A stretch of 64,000 nucleotides of DNA, from contig NC_054712.1 of the NCBI RefSeq assembly GCF_016097555.1, positions 42,573,999-42,637,998 on the forward strand, given 5' to 3'. Positions 1-11,014 of the stretch are shown here, in pieces. The notes under the pieces are model-generated. The model ran no database searches, was not told where the DNA came from, and saw nothing but the letters and a program-made list of their open reading frames with translations. How positions within the stretch are numbered: the first letter of the stretch is position 1; the number at the start of each line of letters is the position of its first letter. Both the position numbers and the translations under genes were made by a program. This stretch comes from Gigantopelta aegis. Lineage: Eukaryota; Mollusca; Gastropoda; Neomphalida; Peltospiridae.

Positions 1-241
1 TACTTCACCTTGGAAAAGGCCGTTTCTACAACTGAAAAAGTTGGATATTGTTATATTAGACGCAGCATTTCACATTATCATACAGTGACCGGATAACATT
101 AAGCATTTTACCATCGATACCAAGTTGAATCATTTTGTACCATAATTTTTGTCTATTGACATAATCAAATGCTTTACTATAGACTTGGTCTATATGATGT
201 AACATTTCTTCTAGATAGTTTAAAAATAGATTGGTGAACCC
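1..241. other. unique-looking AT-rich sequence, no gene seen
   Basis: I see no open frame of note, RNA gene or recognised repeat here. The stretch ends at the TTAA that opens the element at 242. Confidence 0.4.
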
Positions 242-554
242 TTAAAGGCATATTGCCACAGACCACTGACCTATTTAATTGTCTAACAAAGTATTACCTG
301 AACAAAAATAATTCGATTTGTCCCTAAACGTACTTTATTCAACCATCTTCATAATCACCATACTCCATTTATTAATGATATTTTGTAAAACAAAAACTAA
401 AATTGCCGAGAGGGTTGACATGGATTTCACTCCATCAGGGTTCTGTTAAGGTGATGCGATAGCTAGATTTGGTTTCCAACAATTAATGTAATTTTTAGTT
501 ATTATCCATTTTTAGAGAAATGATGCCCTTAAATCCGTGACAGTATGCCTTTAA
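242..554. mobile_element. 0.3-kb TTAA-flanked MITE with about 20-bp inverted ends
   Basis: Both ends are TTAA followed by AGGCATA. The left end reads aggcatattgccacaga, and the reverse complement of the right end reads aggcatactgtcacgga, so the two match at most positions. The 313-bp interior has no coding frame. This fits a non-autonomous cut-and-paste DNA element that uses TTAA targets, as piggyBac-type transposases do. The superfamily is inferred, because no transposase is present. Confidence 0.6.
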
Positions 555-2420
555 GACATAGAGGTCAGCATAAGGATTATTGTACAATGGGTTTGGAAAA
601 TTCTCCATTCTGATTGGCTAGTTACCGTAAATCCTAGGTGATTAATCACGGAGAACCACCTAATATTTAATTAGGCCGCTTTACTTGCGTATGCATACAA
701 CACAGTATTTACAAACATGTCAGCCGAACAAATACTGTAGCCTAGTTATAGCAGATGATCGAATTTTGTTACAAAATGAAAAAGAAAATGACAGAATATC
801 ATGCGATTATCCTCGTACAATACTGAATCTTCCATCGCACAAAAGCGTCACTATTCTGCTATTTTACAAAATGGTGCGCGCAACACATTTACAACAGCCT
901 CAGCTTCAGTTTCCAAGCTTTTTGAATATCTCACAAAATATAAGGGTTGGGATGTCTGGGGGGTTTTCAAATTGAGGACAGCAATGGTGTGATAAATAAT
1001 TATTTTCAGAATTAAGACTGCATTAAACGTTGCAGCTTGGTCGAGTTTTGGGACGGGTGTGCTAGTGATTTATTAAATTTCAAACAAACGTGTTATTTAT
1101 TCTTGTTTATGGATTTTCCTTTACATGTGTTAATAAAATAAACAAGATTAAATAATTTGTTCCAAGTTCTACAGTCGTACGTATTTATTTATTTATTATG
1201 TTTTTATACTGTCAACAGGTGTTAACATTTCAACATTATCCACAGAAGCAAAGTGGAACTATCCTGCCTGTTCACTCCTATTCCCTCCGCGTATTAAAAT
1301 AGTTTTAACTTTGAATACGTTTTAACCATGGTAGAATGGAGATAAACGTTAACGTGTTTGGTTTTAAATGTAACATTTAGTGGTGTTATATCCACGATAA
1401 ACCTACCTCGAAAATGAAATCAGAGTATGTTTATCTCCTAATTATTTTAAATGACATTTTAGATAACTCTACTTGTAGATATACATGCATTTTTAATGGA
1501 TTAAACACCCTCAAAACTTAACAATTGGATTTAAAAAGATTGTTTCAGGTGATGCATATAACACATTTCTTTGTTTTTTCAGCCATTTTGTTTATCTTGA
1601 ATTCTGGAAACGATAAAATTTCTTAGTAGAAAGTTAATGCAAGAACTGAATCTCCTGCCCCTATAATGCCCTGTATTTGAAGTACAAATTATTGTTTGAG
1701 GTAAAATAGAATGTAAGATATAACCACTTCTTACTCCTAACGAACATTTTCGGGGCCATCTTGGATTAGAATGATGATGCAATATCTCACTTAGCATGTA
1801 TTGTAAATGTATTCCTTGGTGGCTAAAAAACCTCAATTCCTAACTTCACAATCTTGCTATAGTTGATGTAAAATGAAATAAATTTTAAATTTTCTTGTTC
1901 TGAATACTATTGTGATGGCCAGTTTGGATTTAAATAATGTTGCAATGTCTTGATTAGCTGGGAGTAATTCAATATGAATCGTCTGACACCTAAAATACCG
2001 TCATGAACATCAGTAGTTTCGTCATTATTGATAAAGTATTGACAGCCATCTTGAACGCCATCTTGAATATTTTAAAATGCTCAAGGATACTAAATTACAC
2101 CTCTCGGATCCTTAATCAAAACGTAAGACAGATGCAAAAAACACAAAGAACATTGTGGGTACCAATCTACAAGGTTTATAAGTGCTTTAGTAACACTAAA
2201 ACATGGATTTCTCAGATTGTTCGACCCCCCTGAATGATACATGTTACAAAGTGTGATGACTAGGTAAAGCTACCCTATTGAAAAGTCCTTCGTGCATCTT
2301 TGTTTTGTCATAAGGTGTACTAGAACGATTATAACAGTTTTGTTCGGTGCCCCCAGATGATCCCAATTTGTGGTCTGGCTCATGGACTATGTTTCCTCTT
2401 CTTCTTCTTCTTCTACTACT
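555..2420. other. AT-rich intergenic sequence without a recognised gene
   Basis: Open frames here (the longest about 96 codons, 685-975) show no recognisable motif, no signal peptide and no codon pattern that separates them from noise. I see no RNA gene. A short (ttc)n stretch near 2397-2416 precedes the SINE at 2421. Confidence 0.4.
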
Positions 2421-2795
2421 ACCGGCCTCGGTGGCGTCGTGGGAGGCCATCGGTCTACAGGCGGGTAGGTACTGGGTTCGGATCCCAGTGGAGGCATGGG
2501 ATTTTTAATCCAGATGCCGACTCCAAACCCTGAGTGAGTGCTCCGCAAGGCTCAGTGGGTAGGTGTAAACCACTTGCACCGACCAGTGATCCATAACTGG
2601 TTCAACAAAGACCATGGTTTGTGCTATCCTGCCTGTGGGAAGCGCAAATAAAAGATCCCTTGCTGCTAATCGGAAGAGTAGCCCATGTAGTGGCGACAGC
2701 GGGTTTCCTCTCAAAATCTGTGTGGTCCTTAACCATATGTCTGACGCCATATAACCGTAACTAAAATGTGTTGAGTGCGTCGTTAAATAAAACAC
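2421..2795 (+). repeat. SINE, head type C fused to core and tail A, nearly full length
   Basis: The head begins ccggcctcggtggcgtcgtgg and carries a B-box-like ggttcggatccc, as expected of a tRNA-derived Pol III promoter. It is followed by the shared central core (aactggttcaacaaagacc to aaaagatcccttgctgc) and tail A, ending gtgagtgcgtcgttaaataaa-like. A (ttc)/(ctt) run follows. The same composite is found in reverse at 16789-17175. Confidence 0.85.
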
Positions 2796-2815
2796 TTCTT
2801 TCTTTCTTTCTTCTT

Positions 2816-2914
<99 letters not shown>

Positions 2915-2935
2915 TTACTATTATTGCTACTACTA
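2796..2935. repeat. (ctt)n then (tac)n microsatellite
   Basis: A short ttctttc run grades into more than thirty consecutive tac/act triplets, beginning to decay near 2912 into tat and gct variants. It is directly attached to the A-rich 3' end of the SINE at 2421-2795, as if seeded there. Confidence 0.95.
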
Positions 2936-3216
2936 ATATTATTATATGGTGTTTATTAATTATTATGTATTTTCACATATTTGTTTTGTTTTTGTTTTTT
3001 ACCATATTTGGTTTAGATGTATATTTATAACACTTTATTGTATTAATAACCACAAATTGTATTTTTACTATTATTGCTACTACTAATATTATTATATGGG
3101 TGTTTATTAATTATTATATATTTTGACATATTTGTTTAGGTTTTTTTTTTTACCATATTGTGTTTAGATGTATATTTATAACACTTTAATGTATTAATAA
3201 CCACAAATGGTATTTT
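2917..3216. repeat. two tandem copies of a 150-bp unit
   Basis: The phrase tattattgctactactaat recurs at a 150-bp offset, and the following sequence through aataaccacaaa also recurs with few differences. The unit includes the decayed end of the triplet microsatellite, so the duplication came after the microsatellite formed. Confidence 0.8.
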
Positions 3217-4600
3217 GGATGTTTCAGCTTCCGCAGCACGTACTTTTTAACAATACCGCGCGGTTCTAATCGTGGTAATAATCCGTTAATCGGATTATTA
3301 AAAAGTCACGTTCACACATTTCCAGCCTTCTGCCGACATTTTCTTCGTCGATTCGTGCCGTCAATAGAATAAACTGGTTACATGACCCCAGAGCACTGGT
3401 GCATCTATTCCATTCTCCACGTCCAATACTTGAAAGTGTCTCGTGTAGTGCGTACGATTATGCCGACACGTTAAAAAAAAGATGCGGGGGTTGAAAAGAT
3501 TTATATTGGGTGTCAGTACGCTTTGCACTGGCTTTAATACGTGGCTGCGGATGCGACGGAGAAACAAGGAGCTGGATCAAAGGTTTTTAAATTACTAAAG
3601 GTGTTTTCATATATCGGTATATTTTTTTAAAAGGCAGTGAAAAGAGGATTTTGGCGGTAAGTGTTAAAATATTTGTATTTATTATATACCTTATTTATTT
3701 ATTTATTTATTTAGAAACTAATTAATTAATTAATTAATTCATTCATTCATAGGTGTTGTTTTTAAAAAAAAAAATTGAACATTGTTAAATAAATAAAATA
3801 TCTTTATTGAACTATGTTGCTTTTTCATTGTCCTTTCATTGTTTCTTCATTTTGTTTTGCAGTTATGGGTAAATATGTACATATAAAATTATATATCACA
3901 ATAAATCGTGAAACTCAGATAAAGCAATGCTTGTTTAACGAAATGAAAGAAAAGGAATGCTTTTTTTAATTCACGACGTTTCAGCAAATTTTAAACTATA
4001 CTTATTAAGAAAGACAAAACGATTTTATTTATCGACACACCCAATAGGCCCACCAACGGAATCGATGCTAGACCGATCGTGTATAAGCCGATCGTTTTAC
4101 CACTGGAATAAAATATATGCAACCTTGGTAATTAACGACGGCAATCGGCAATCGGCAATGTCTTTGAGATTGCTGTGGTGGTTACCGTTTCCGCGGGATT
4201 TATTTTGCCTTGAAACTTTCCATTTTCTATGTCACTTTTCTCTACTTTTTCAATACTGACAAATTAAACTCCTCTGTTACACATTAACCGCAAAACTGCC
4301 GTCGAAAATGTCGTCAAGACTATTTTTTTCCACGGCATATTTTTGTCGTGGTTATTCTTTTAATTGCGGTTGCACGTGATTAGTTCGACTTTCGGTCGAG
4401 ACAAAGAAAGGAACATAAGTTGGTCCTTTCGAAAAGTAGTGAGATCTTTTATATGCATTTTAACACAAACAAGACACCACGGCCGCTGATGTACTGATCG
4501 TGGGGCACTGGTTGGAACGAGAAAAATCCACGAAGGCTCAACGGTTAAGTATAGTTTAAAATTTGTGTAAGATCACTACACATACAAACTATGTCTGTCT
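3217..4600. other. AT-rich non-coding sequence with small simple repeats
   Basis: This contains attt/aatt/attc tetranucleotide runs near 3705-3755. A stretch at 4021-4110 and 4470-4545 resembles decayed SINE core and head (cgatcgtgtataagccgat; actggttggaacgagaaa). No gene is supported. Confidence 0.4.
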
Positions 4601-4749
<149 letters not shown>

Positions 4750-4887
4750 GGGCGGATCCAGCTACCTTTCCTCTCTAAATGTTTTAAAATTTACTTCTCT
4801 GATTTGGTGCGATGAGCTCTAATATAGGAAGATAAATAAAAGGCTAATACTATACAAGTCGGCTACAAATTAAGCGACTCTGCTTCG

Positions 4888-5190
4888 CGGGCGGGACGTA
4901 GTCCAGTGGTAAAGCGCTCGCTTGATGCGCGGTCTGTTTAGGATCGATCCCCGTCGGTGGCCCATTGGGCTATTTCTCGTTCCAACCAGTGCTCCACAGC
5001 TGGTGTAACAATGTCCGTGGTATGTATTATCCTTTCTGTGGGATGGTGCATATAAAAGATCATTGGTGCTAATCAAAAAGAGTAGGTCATGAAGTGGCGA
5101 CAGCGAGTTTCCTCTATCAATATCTGTGTGGTCCTAAACGATATGTCTGATGCCATATAGCCGTAAACAAAATGTGTTGAGTGCGTCGTT
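4888..5190 (+). repeat. SINE type A, full-length head, core and tail
   Basis: The tRNA-like head has gacgtagtccagtggtaaag (A-box region) and ggatcgatccccg (B-box region). The core and tail A follow, and the tail ends at gtgcgtcgtt, where the TTAA element at 5189 abuts it. The TTAA that begins the next element comes from the SINE tail's own gttaaa. Confidence 0.9.
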
Positions 5191-5576
5191 AAAGGGACAT
5201 CCCTGAGTTTGCTGCAATGTTTAAGATGCTATCGACTAACAGAGACTTTTTAACGATTGTAATTACATATCAAATATATTTTTTCCGCATAAAATATTAA
5301 TGGCTGTATATTAAACGTGTTTCTGATCGTTCTAATATTTGTACTAGGTTAAATTTCATCTTATTTCCTAAAATATATTTTTTCAAACGTACGAAATTAT
5401 TTGAAGACAAAATCAAGTTTCGGCTTCTTACAAATATTAAGAAGACCAGAAACACATTGAATATACAGACACTGATATTCTAAACAAGAAAATATATTTA
5501 ATATGTAAGTTTAATCGTAGAAATATTTTATTAGTCGGAAACATCTTACAATGCAGCAAACTCAGGAATGTCCATT
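5189..5576 (+). mobile_element. 390-bp TTAA MITE (family M), copy 1
   Basis: The ends are imperfect inverted repeats reading aaagggacatccctgagttt and the complement caaactcaggaatgtcc. The interior contains the near-palindromic acgtacgaaattatttgaag segment seen in all copies. There is no coding frame. Other copies lie at 12683, 13423, 17310, 19818, 20068, 22489 and 45167. The right TTAA has decayed to attg. Confidence 0.85.
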
Positions 5577-5980
5577 GAAATAAAACATTTCATTCAATTC
5601 TCTGTTACGCATTAACCGCAAAAGTGCCGTGGAAAATGCCATGAAGACTAATTTTTCCATGACATTTTTGCCGCGGAACATAAAATGCTCGCTACTTTTT
5701 AGGGACATTTAGGGACATCTTTAAAATCTACGATGTCGATTTCCGGTGCTTAGCGCACTGAACCTTTAGCATTAAATGTATATTGCATGTTGTTGTTGTT
5801 TTTGGAACAGTTTGTTTTTATCCTCAGCACCGCCATCAACAACTATGTGTACGTCGCTCTAATAATAATTTCAGGATTATTTCTTTAAAATAGTTTCTTG
5901 CTTGAAATAAATATTATGCTCACTTTACATTTGTCCGCACTGCGCATGCGTAAACCTATGCGTTATCCGCATCAGTCAAG
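5577..5980. other. non-coding gap
   Basis: There is no supported gene. A 40-bp stretch at 5600-5660 (gttacgcattaaccgcaaaa) repeats one at 4275-4325, so a minor unclassified repeat is shared. Confidence 0.4.
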
Positions 5981-6298
5981 GGGCTAGACGTAGCCCAGTG
6001 GTAAAACGCTCGCTTGATGCGCGGTCGGTTTGGGATCGATCCCAGTCAGTGGGCCCATTGGGCTATTTCTCGCTCCAGCCAGTGCACCACGACTGGTATA
6101 TCAAAGGCCGTGGTATATGCCATCCTGTCTATGGGATGGTGCATATAAAAGATCCCTTGCTGCTAATCGAAAATAGTAGCCCATGAAATGGCGACAACGG
6201 GTTTCCTCCTCCAATATCTGTGTGGTCTTTATCCATATGTACTGCGCCATATAACCGTAAATAAAATGTGTTGAGTGCGTCGTTAAATAAAACATTTC
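5981..6298 (+). repeat. SINE type A, full length
   Basis: The head reads gctagacgtagcccagtggt with a B-box ggatcgatccc. The core and tail A end aataaaacatttcctccc. Substitutions are few, so the copy looks fairly young. Confidence 0.92.
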
Positions 6299-6530
6299 CT
6301 CCCTTCCTTCCGCATCAGTCGCTTTCTATATAAATGTGAGTTGATTCCGTGTATGAATCCTGTGTCCGCATGTGCGTATCTGATCACCATGCATTTGGAT
6401 TACGTTTATGGACTTTGAGCCTCATTCTGTGGCCATCCGTATGCGCATTATGTTTGCTTACGGAAGCCGAAGAAAATTGTTTGGCACAGCACGAGCTATA
6501 AGTGGCAGTACTCTTACATGCAAAAAGGTT

Positions 6531-6672
6531 AAAGTTTGTTTTGTTTAAAGACACCACTAGAGCACATTGATTTATTAACCGTCGGCTATTGGATGTCAAA
6601 CATTTGGTATATTTTGACATATAGTCTTAGAGAGGAAACCCGCTACATTTTTCCCTTAGTAGCAAATACCGA
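6531..6672 (-). repeat. SINE type B tail fragment
   Basis: The complement of tail B (gtttaaagacaccactagag to gaggaaacccgctacattt) is present without head or core. It borders the minisatellite that begins at about 6690. Confidence 0.8.
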
Positions 6673-6689
6673 TTTACTTTGGAACCATG

Positions 6690-7533
6690 TATCATGGTCA
6701 AGATCAGCTCTATTCTGTAGACTGTGAGTCATGGCTGAAACCATATATCATAGTCAAGATCAGCTCTCTTCTGTAGACAGTGAGTCATGGCTGGAACCAT
6801 ATATCGTAGTGAAGATCAGCTCTCTTCTGTAGACAGTGAGTCATGACTGGAACCATATATCATAGTCAAGATCAGCTGTCTTCTGTAGACAGTGAGTCAT
6901 TGCTGAAACCATATATCGTAGTCAAGATCAGCTCTCTTCTGTAGACAGTGAGTCATGGCTGGAACAATATATCGTAGTCAAGATCAGCTGTCTTCTGTAG
7001 ACAGTGAGTCATGACTGGAACCATATATCATAGTCAAGATCAGCTGTCTTCTGGAGACAATGAGTCATGGCTGGAACCATATATCAGTCAAGATCAACTG
7101 TCTTCTGTCGACAGTGAGTCATGGCTGGAACCATATATCAATCAAGATCAGCTGTCTTGTGTAGACAGTGCGTCATGACTGGAACCATATATCATAGTCA
7201 AGATCAGCTGTCTTCTGGAGACAATGAGTCATGGCTGGAACCATATATCAGTCAAGATCAACTGTCTTCTGTCGACAGTGAGTCATGGCTGGAACCATAT
7301 ATCAATCAAGATCAGCTGTCTTGTGTAGACAGTGCGTCATGACTGGAACCATATATCATAGTCAAGATCAGCTGTCTTCTGTAGACAATGAGTCATGGCT
7401 GGAACCATATATCAGTCAAAATCAACTGTCTTCTGTAGACAGTGAGTCATGGCTGGAACCATATATCAGTCAAGATCAGCTGTCTTCTGTAGACAGTGAG
7501 TCATGACTGGAACCATATATCGTGGTCAAGATC
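6690..7533. repeat. minisatellite, about 15 units of 53-58 bp, with a three-unit higher-order period
   Basis: Each unit holds gagtcatggctggaaccata followed by tatcgtagtcaagatcagct and cttctgtagacagt. Starts recur at about 6724, 6781, 6836, 6891, 6949, 7004, 7060, 7112, 7168, 7224, 7278, 7333, 7388, 7443 and 7497. Units 7-9 and 10-12 are almost identical at a 164-165-bp offset, so recent expansion copied a three-unit block. Most units contain tgagtca, a perfect match to the AP-1 consensus. Whether that means anything is unknown. Confidence 0.95.
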
Positions 7534-8220
7534 GCATTTCACTAGTTTTGATAAATATACGGAAAACCCACCGTGTGCAGGATTTGTGGGTGTAGCACGG
7601 GTCAAATGTTACTAAAACAATGTTTGGAAGTTATCTGTGACCAAAAATTCAAAAAATAATTATGTCATCAGCAAAGAATTATCAAAAGTCTACTGGCCCT
7701 TAAATAATGTTTTTTTTTTTTTAATTTTTTTTTTTTTTTAATTATATTAAGAAATCACGATACTTACGTTACCTAAACACAGGGAGCGTTCCGGCGCTCG
7801 CGGCTTTCTTGCGTTCAATATCCATACTCTAATAGCATTGCGTAAGTTAAGCATTCCATCGTCTCCTTAAGTAATTATTTACTGTGGTCGAGACCTTTGT
7901 TACTGTTTGACTAGAAAAGCCGACTGGCTGAATACCAGTGTCCTGGTACGAGATATACCACTAGTGGTGTGATATCGACTGGGGATATAAACCTTTCATG
8001 TTTGAATGAGCCTGGAATAGCAGCTTTTAAAGATGGGCGCATTGTTCGCAAGTAGTGGCAATGGTACTGTTCTCTTGTACAGAAAAAACGGTATAATGAG
8101 CGCGCATCTGGTGTATTATCACGTTTACAATTTTATGTTGACAATATTAATTGCTAAGCATCTCGGTATCATAGTTATGTTTGTAGGAACAAAATGCACC
8201 CTCTCCCCCAAAACAAATAT
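7534..8220. other. non-coding sequence upstream of the cystine-knot gene
   Basis: This includes a T-rich tract at 7711-7740. No exon is clear. A 5' untranslated exon of the gene at 8492 could lie here, but no donor stands out. Confidence 0.3.
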
Positions 8221-8236
8221 TGCCTAGATGTCATTT

Positions 8237-8436
<200 letters not shown>

Positions 8437-8491
8437 GTTAAATATGCTTTAAGTATGTTTATTTTTATTGTTAACCCTTTCAGATACCAAC

Positions 8492-8875
8492 ATGCCATCA
8501 ACAACAGAACGGTACGGCATCTACTGGCTGCTGACCATGTTAGTGTTAATCGCAGTAGTAGACTCCACCCGAACCAGTCGACTGGCGTGCAGGCGGCACC
8601 GGATCCGCATGACGATTGCGCACAAAGACTGTGTCCCCAAGATAGTTCCGTCGTTTGGGTGCTCCGGGACGTGTTCGTCCAATGACAGACTATCTAACAA
8701 CGGCACCGTGTCGTCCTCCATCTGTTGCCATGAAGACCAATCCAGATCTGTTACAGTTCCTCTTATTTGTCCAAGATTCGACGGAAGCGGCTTCACGAGA
8801 ATGAGAATTAGAGTGCATTTTCCGGTGTCATGCAAATGTGCTCCTTGTGATGATTTGGAACAGCAATCTGTATAG
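8492..8875 (+). CDS. secreted cystine-knot hormone, bursicon alpha-like
   Basis: The product is 127 residues. Residues 1-30 form a signal-peptide-like N terminus with a hydrophobic stretch (about residues 11-23, YWLLTMLVLIAVV). The mature part has ten cysteines at 33, 47, 57, 61, 78, 79, 93, 114, 116 and 119. CxGxC (57-61) and CKC (114-116) are the ring pairs of a C-terminal cystine knot. The segment CVPKIVPSFGCSGTC closely resembles the bursicon alpha CVPKPIPSFACVGRC, and the CC, LICP and CKCAPC segments align in order. Bursicon alpha is a secreted neurohormone subunit that pairs with bursicon beta and acts on an LGR receptor. This copy lacks the extra Cys of the family's C-x-CC motif, giving ten rather than eleven. 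N70-G-T is a possible glycosylation site. A splice acceptor (ccctttcag, ending 8483) lies just before the ATG, so a 5' non-coding exon is likely. The whole coding part is one exon. Another CTCK hormone subunit is the main alternative. Confidence 0.82.
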   Translation: MPSTTERYGIYWLLTMLVLIAVVDSTRTSRLACRRHRIRMTIAHKDCVPKIVPSFGCSGTCSSNDRLSNNGTVSSSICCHEDQSRSVTVPLICPRFDGSGFTRMRIRVHFPVSCKCAPCDDLEQQSV

Positions 8876-9197
8876 TCGTGGGAACTTTCCCAGGCAGACA
8901 CTGGGCAGAACTAAGTGGGGACAATCCCAGGGTTATATTTATGAAGAACTAGGTTATTGAGCGGAGCAGACTGCCTGTTTGCTGCTTCGCGCACTGCTAC
9001 ATATGACACGTTGGACACCTCAAAGCAGTTCGCGGACACCGGCGATAGCGAAAAAAAGAACAACGAGGACGAAAGACGTTTGAATAAGATGATGTTAACG
9101 ATTAAATTTTATTTATTTTTTAACTTTCTTGATTCATGTCTTTATTCGTTGTGTCTTAGTATGTTGGCTACAGTGCATAGTAGGTGCTGATAATAGC
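8876..9197. other. 3' region of the cystine-knot gene, no further coding seen
   Basis: This is probably 3' UTR. No canonical aataaa is visible in the first 200 bases, and the T-rich stretch at 9100-9125 offers only weak variants. Confidence 0.35.
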
Positions 9198-9198
9198 T

Positions 9199-9252
9199 GC
9201 CCCCCACCCCCCCCCCCCCCCCCCCCCCCCCCCACCCCACACACACACAGGA
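9199..9252. repeat. poly-C tract followed by (ca)n
   Basis: About 35 cytosines, broken once or twice by A, are followed by a short ca run. It is a possible G-quadruplex former on the minus strand and a probable assembly weak point. Confidence 0.9.
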
Positions 9253-9267
9253 ACACAACTACAGGAG

Positions 9268-9370
9268 TATCATATAAGTGTTTAACGACACCACTAGAGC
9301 ACACTGATCTATTAATCATCGGTTATTGGATGTGAAACATTTGATAATTCAGACACGTGGTCTTCATTTA
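9268..9370 (-). repeat. SINE type B tail fragment
   Basis: It reads gtgtttaacgacaccactag and then the reverse of tail B. No head is present. Confidence 0.75.
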
Positions 9371-9470
9371 AGTTGTTTTGTATATTTACACCATAAGATC
9401 ATGTTGGTGCATCGGTTACTAGATATCAAACATTTGATAATTGCGACATATTGTTTCAGAGAAACCCGGA

Positions 9471-9737
9471 GGTTGAATGTAGTCCAGTGGTAAAGCGCTC
9501 GCTTGATGTTCGGTCGGTCTAGGATCGATCCCCGTCGGTGGGCCCATTAGACTATTTCTCGTTCCAGCTGTCTGTGGGATGGTGCATATAAAAGATCCCT
9601 TGCTATTAATGGAAAACATGTAGCGGGTTTCATCTCTAAGACCATACGTCAAAATTACTAAATAGTTGACATCGAATAAATAGCCGATGATTAATAAATC
9701 AATGTGTTCTAGTGGTATCGTCAAACAAAACAAACAT
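9471..9737 (+). repeat. SINE type B with internal deletion of the core
   Basis: The head (gtagtccagtggtaaagcgc, B-box ggatcgatcccc) is followed by ttccagctgtctgtgggatg, so about 60 bp of core between 'ttccagc' and 'ctgtctgtggg' is missing compared with other copies. Tail B ends at gtcaaacaaaacaaacatt. Confidence 0.85.
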
Positions 9738-9837
9738 TAACTCTTGTCAGAGAAACCCGCTACATTTCTCCGCTAGCAGCAAGCGATCTTTTATATGCAT
9801 CTGAAGAAAATTATACATATTGTATTTATTACAAAGC

Positions 9838-10066
9838 AAGCCAGTGCACCACGACTGGTATATCAAAGGCCGTGGTATGTACCACCCTGTCTGTGGGATG
9901 GTGCATATAAAAGATCCCTTGCTGCTAATCAAAAAGAGTAGCCCATGAATGGCGACGGCGGGTTTCCTCTCTCAATATATGTGTGGTCATTAACCATATG
10001 TCTGACGCCATATAACCGTAAATAAAATGTGTTGAGTGCGTCGTTAAATAAAACATTTCTTTCTTT
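9838..10066 (+). repeat. headless SINE type A
   Basis: It starts inside the core (agccagtgcaccacgactgg) and runs through tail A to aataaaacatttctttc. A short reverse type-B fragment precedes it at 9741-9800. Confidence 0.85.
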
Positions 10067-10094
10067 ATTACAAAGCACGTGACCTTTAGTAGGA

Positions 10095-10345
10095 GCCAGA
10101 TCTAACAAGCCGGTAGAGCATTCGACAGGTGCTTGGGGAGTCGAGCTTCATCGGCGGACACTGAATCCTTCTTATCTCAACCAGTGTCACACAACTGGCA
10201 TATCAACGGCCGTGATATGTGTTGTTCTCTCTGTATACACAAGGCCAATAACAAAATGTAGTGACCTTTCTCTAAAGACTACAGTCACAATTACCTTTGT
10301 TTGACCCCCAATAGCCGATGTGTATTTGTGAGCTGGTGTGTCGTT
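10095..10345 (+). repeat. diverged SINE with tRNA-like head
   Basis: The tRNA-like gatctaacaagccggtagag and a core with caaccagtgtcacacaactg are recognisable but heavily substituted. The end resembles tail B (gtgtgtcgtttaac). Confidence 0.6.
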
Positions 10346-10478
10346 TAACATTCATTCATTCATTCATCCATCCATCCATCCATCCGTCCGTCCATCCGTC
10401 CGTCCATCCATCCATCCATCCATTCATTCATTCATTCATTCATCCATTCATTCATTCATTCATTCATTCATTCATTCA
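10346..10478. repeat. (cattcatc)n tetranucleotide tract
   Basis: catt, catc and cgtc tetramers are interleaved. The tract separates a SINE from a second type-B tail fragment (10485-10552), so it may have expanded inside one SINE. Confidence 0.9.
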
Positions 10479-10484
10479 ATTACC

Positions 10485-10552
10485 AAATGTTTGACGCCCA
10501 ATAGCCGATGATTAATTAACTAATGCGGTCTAGTGGTGTCGTTAAAGATAAA
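10485..10552 (+). repeat. SINE type B tail fragment
   Basis: It reads gtttgacgcccaatagccga through ctagtggtgtcgttaaagat. Confidence 0.75.
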
Positions 10553-10757
10553 TAAACGTTAGCTTTATAACCTTCAGTAGGTCATTTGCCTATATACATG
10601 CATGACCACCCTCGTGTATTAATGTACGATATTTTTGGTTGTAACTTAAAGTTTCCTTTCACAGAATATTCAGTTGTGTGTATTCAACATGTTCTTGGTT
10701 TTACTATCCAAAGACAATCAAAACAGTGTGAGCTAGAGAATTTTAATGTTCACGTTT

Positions 10758-10975
10758 GTTTGGGTTAACGACACCACTAAAATCATTGTGACAAGCTACG
10801 TTTTCATTTCCCTTTAGCAGCAAGGGAGCTTTTATATGCACTTTCCCACAAACACGACAGCCTTTGATATATCCCATACATGGGACACTGACTGAAACAG
10901 AATTAACAATTTCGGACATCCAATAGCCGGTGATTAGTAAATCAATGTGTTCTAGTGGTGTCGTTAAAAAAACAT
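10758..10975 (-). repeat. SINE type B with opposed tail pieces
   Basis: A reverse tail and core (gttaacgacaccactaaaat, cagcaagggagcttttatat) is followed by a forward tail B piece (acatccaatagccggtgatt to tggtgtcgttaaa). The opposed tails suggest two copies joined by deletion. Confidence 0.65.
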
Positions 10976-11014
10976 TTAACTGACTGAAACAGAAGAAAAA
11001 CACAATCAGAGAAT

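Noticed and set aside
4888-4960. tRNA gene in SINE heads (also at 5981, 38958 and 54948)
   Set aside because: A- and B-box regions are present but no cloverleaf closes, and each is followed by SINE core, so these are SINE promoters.
10348-10478. CRISPR-like array
   Set aside because: It is a tetranucleotide microsatellite with no spacers, and the organism is eukaryotic.
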